Part shown: positions 33,122 to 33,605 of the stretch, in pieces
How the letters are laid out: every line of letters begins with the position of its first letter
Numbering within the stretch: position 1 is the first letter of the stretch
Made by a program: the position numbers and the translations under genes
Assembly: GCA_905233325.1 (NCBI GenBank)
Contig: CAJODU010000023.1
Location: 1-33,605, forward strand
Length of the DNA stretch: 33,605 bases
Direction: 5' to 3'
Origin: an uncultured Selenomonadaceae bacterium
Lineage (GTDB): Bacteria > Bacillota > Negativicutes > Selenomonadales > Selenomonadaceae
The notes under the pieces: model-generated
What the model was told of the DNA's origin: nothing
The model's database searches: none
What the model saw: the letters and a program-made list of their open reading frames with translations, nothing else

Positions 33122-33424
33122 ATGGGAAAGGTAGCGAGGAAATATCTCTTGCCTCTGATTCTCGGTAGTGTATTCATCTTCGCTATCGATATAGTAACAG
33201 CGGATGCCTCAACAAGAAAAGCGTCTTTGCCGGAGCACAATATTGTACAGACTAAATCATCAGTGAATTTGGAAAATGATAAATTTTGGGACAAATTCAG
33301 AGAATCTGTAATGAAGGACAGAGATAAAGATAAAAACGATCCTGATCGTCCGCCAAGCCCGCCAAGCGACAGCAATCATGAGAGAGCTCCTCACCATGAT
33401 ACAAATCAAAGCAGTCCATATTAA
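33122..33424 (+). CDS. Small secreted Asp/Pro/Lys-rich protein (100 aa)
   Basis: Unknown function. ATG 33122 follows AGGAAGTGA by 5 nt; an in-frame GTG at 33113 lies inside that site. The signal peptide runs MGKVARKYLLPLILGSVFIF then AIDIVTADA. The mature protein is short, hydrophilic and probably unstructured: a helix LENDKFWDKFRESVMKD, a charged DRDKDKNDPDRPP stretch and a His/Ser/Pro tail ending SSPY. No cysteine and no lipobox. It stands alone between the uvrD-like promoter (divergent) and an outward promoter. Confidence 0.6.
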   Translation: MGKVARKYLLPLILGSVFIFAIDIVTADASTRKASLPEHNIVQTKSSVNLENDKFWDKFRESVMKDRDKDKNDPDRPPSPPSDSNHERAPHHDTNQSSPY

Positions 33425-33456
33425 ATATTAAATAAGATGAATTTTTTTAATTAATC

Positions 33457-33485
33457 TTGACATTGTTCCGCTGTTGTGATAAAGT
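33457..33485 (+). promoter_or_regulatory. Promoter reading out of the right window edge
   Basis: TTGACA (33457-33462), 17-nt spacer, TAAAGT (33480-33485). The ~113 nt after the expected start contain no gene with a ribosome site, but do contain a hairpin CAACC (33579-33583)/GGTTG (33594-33598). This may be a structured leader or an RNA gene cut by the window end; I match it to no known riboswitch. Confidence 0.55.
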
Positions 33486-33605
33486 ATCAAGGTATCGAAT
33501 ACAAACACAAAAATTGTAGACAAAGATTGTTTTATGTTGTAAAATATTGCTTGATAAGCCTATGATGTACGAATGAGGCAACCCTTAGGTGATGGTTGTG
33601 CAGTT

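Noticed and set aside
33492..33605. c-di-GMP, fluoride, TPP, SAM, T-box or purine riboswitch, or 6S RNA/tmRNA/RNase P RNA
   Set aside because: None of the conserved core motifs of these RNAs is recognisable by eye in the visible part.
1..33605. CRISPR array, insertion sequence, integrase or prophage
   Set aside because: No regularly spaced repeats, transposase or phage-type genes, or terminal inverted repeats were seen.

Overview
The window looks like chromosomal DNA of a low-to-moderate GC member of the Bacillota, and a Negativicutes-type (diderm, anaerobic) lineage is my best guess. The order tRNA-Ser, SRP RNA, dnaX, ybaB, recR and the block pyrH-frr-uppS-cdsA are Bacillota gene orders. 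A DUF2232-gdpP pair, a futalosine-pathway mqnA and an ATP-type pckA fit this. The lineage is inferred from gene content only, not from a database search. Shine-Dalgarno sites are strong, and several genes (cdsA, pyrH, gdpP, argD) appear to start at TTG.

Layout: 1-2330 is an AT-rich stretch with two tandem CDP-glycerol glycerophosphotransferase-like genes. The first is cut by the window edge and the second is broken by a deletion. 2334-2627 encodes a small zinc-ribbon membrane protein. 2647-5591 (minus) is pyrH-frr-uppS-cdsA. 5730-7460 holds a LysR regulator and an rfbD-like reductase. 7514-10758 is the tRNA-Ser / SRP RNA / dnaX / ybaB / recR block, ending in a strong terminator. 10850-15907 is a co-directional run: leuB, a TPR-glycosyltransferase, glf, a DUF4422 protein and a secreted SIMPL-domain protein. 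15932-18918 (minus) is a DUF2232 membrane protein followed by gdpP (c-di-AMP phosphodiesterase).

19012-24191 mixes mqnA, a large low-complexity secreted protein, small membrane or secreted proteins, trpF and a methyltransferase-like gene. 24216-30426 holds metabolic and repair genes: argD, pckA, recG (minus) and bioB, the last behind a consensus promoter with an apparent BirA operator. 30430-32959 (minus) is a UvrD-family helicase with a DnaQ-like exonuclease inserted in it, split by a frameshift. The window closes with a small secreted protein and a promoter that reads out of the right edge.

The most striking property is that four genes are interrupted: the second glycerophosphotransferase, dnaX, DUF2232 and uvrD. 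In all four the downstream reading frame is +1. The dnaX break is an exact 13-bp tandem duplication in the linker between the ATPase/clamp-loader part and the tau-specific C-terminus. It lies next to an A8 tract, so a gamma-length product would result. Other notable points are an SRP RNA with an unusually short apical hairpin, a 77-bp identical patch shared by two otherwise diverged paralogues, and an isolated plus-strand terminator that implies a long mqnA transcript antisense to a surface-protein gene. I found no CRISPR array, insertion sequence, transposase or prophage gene.
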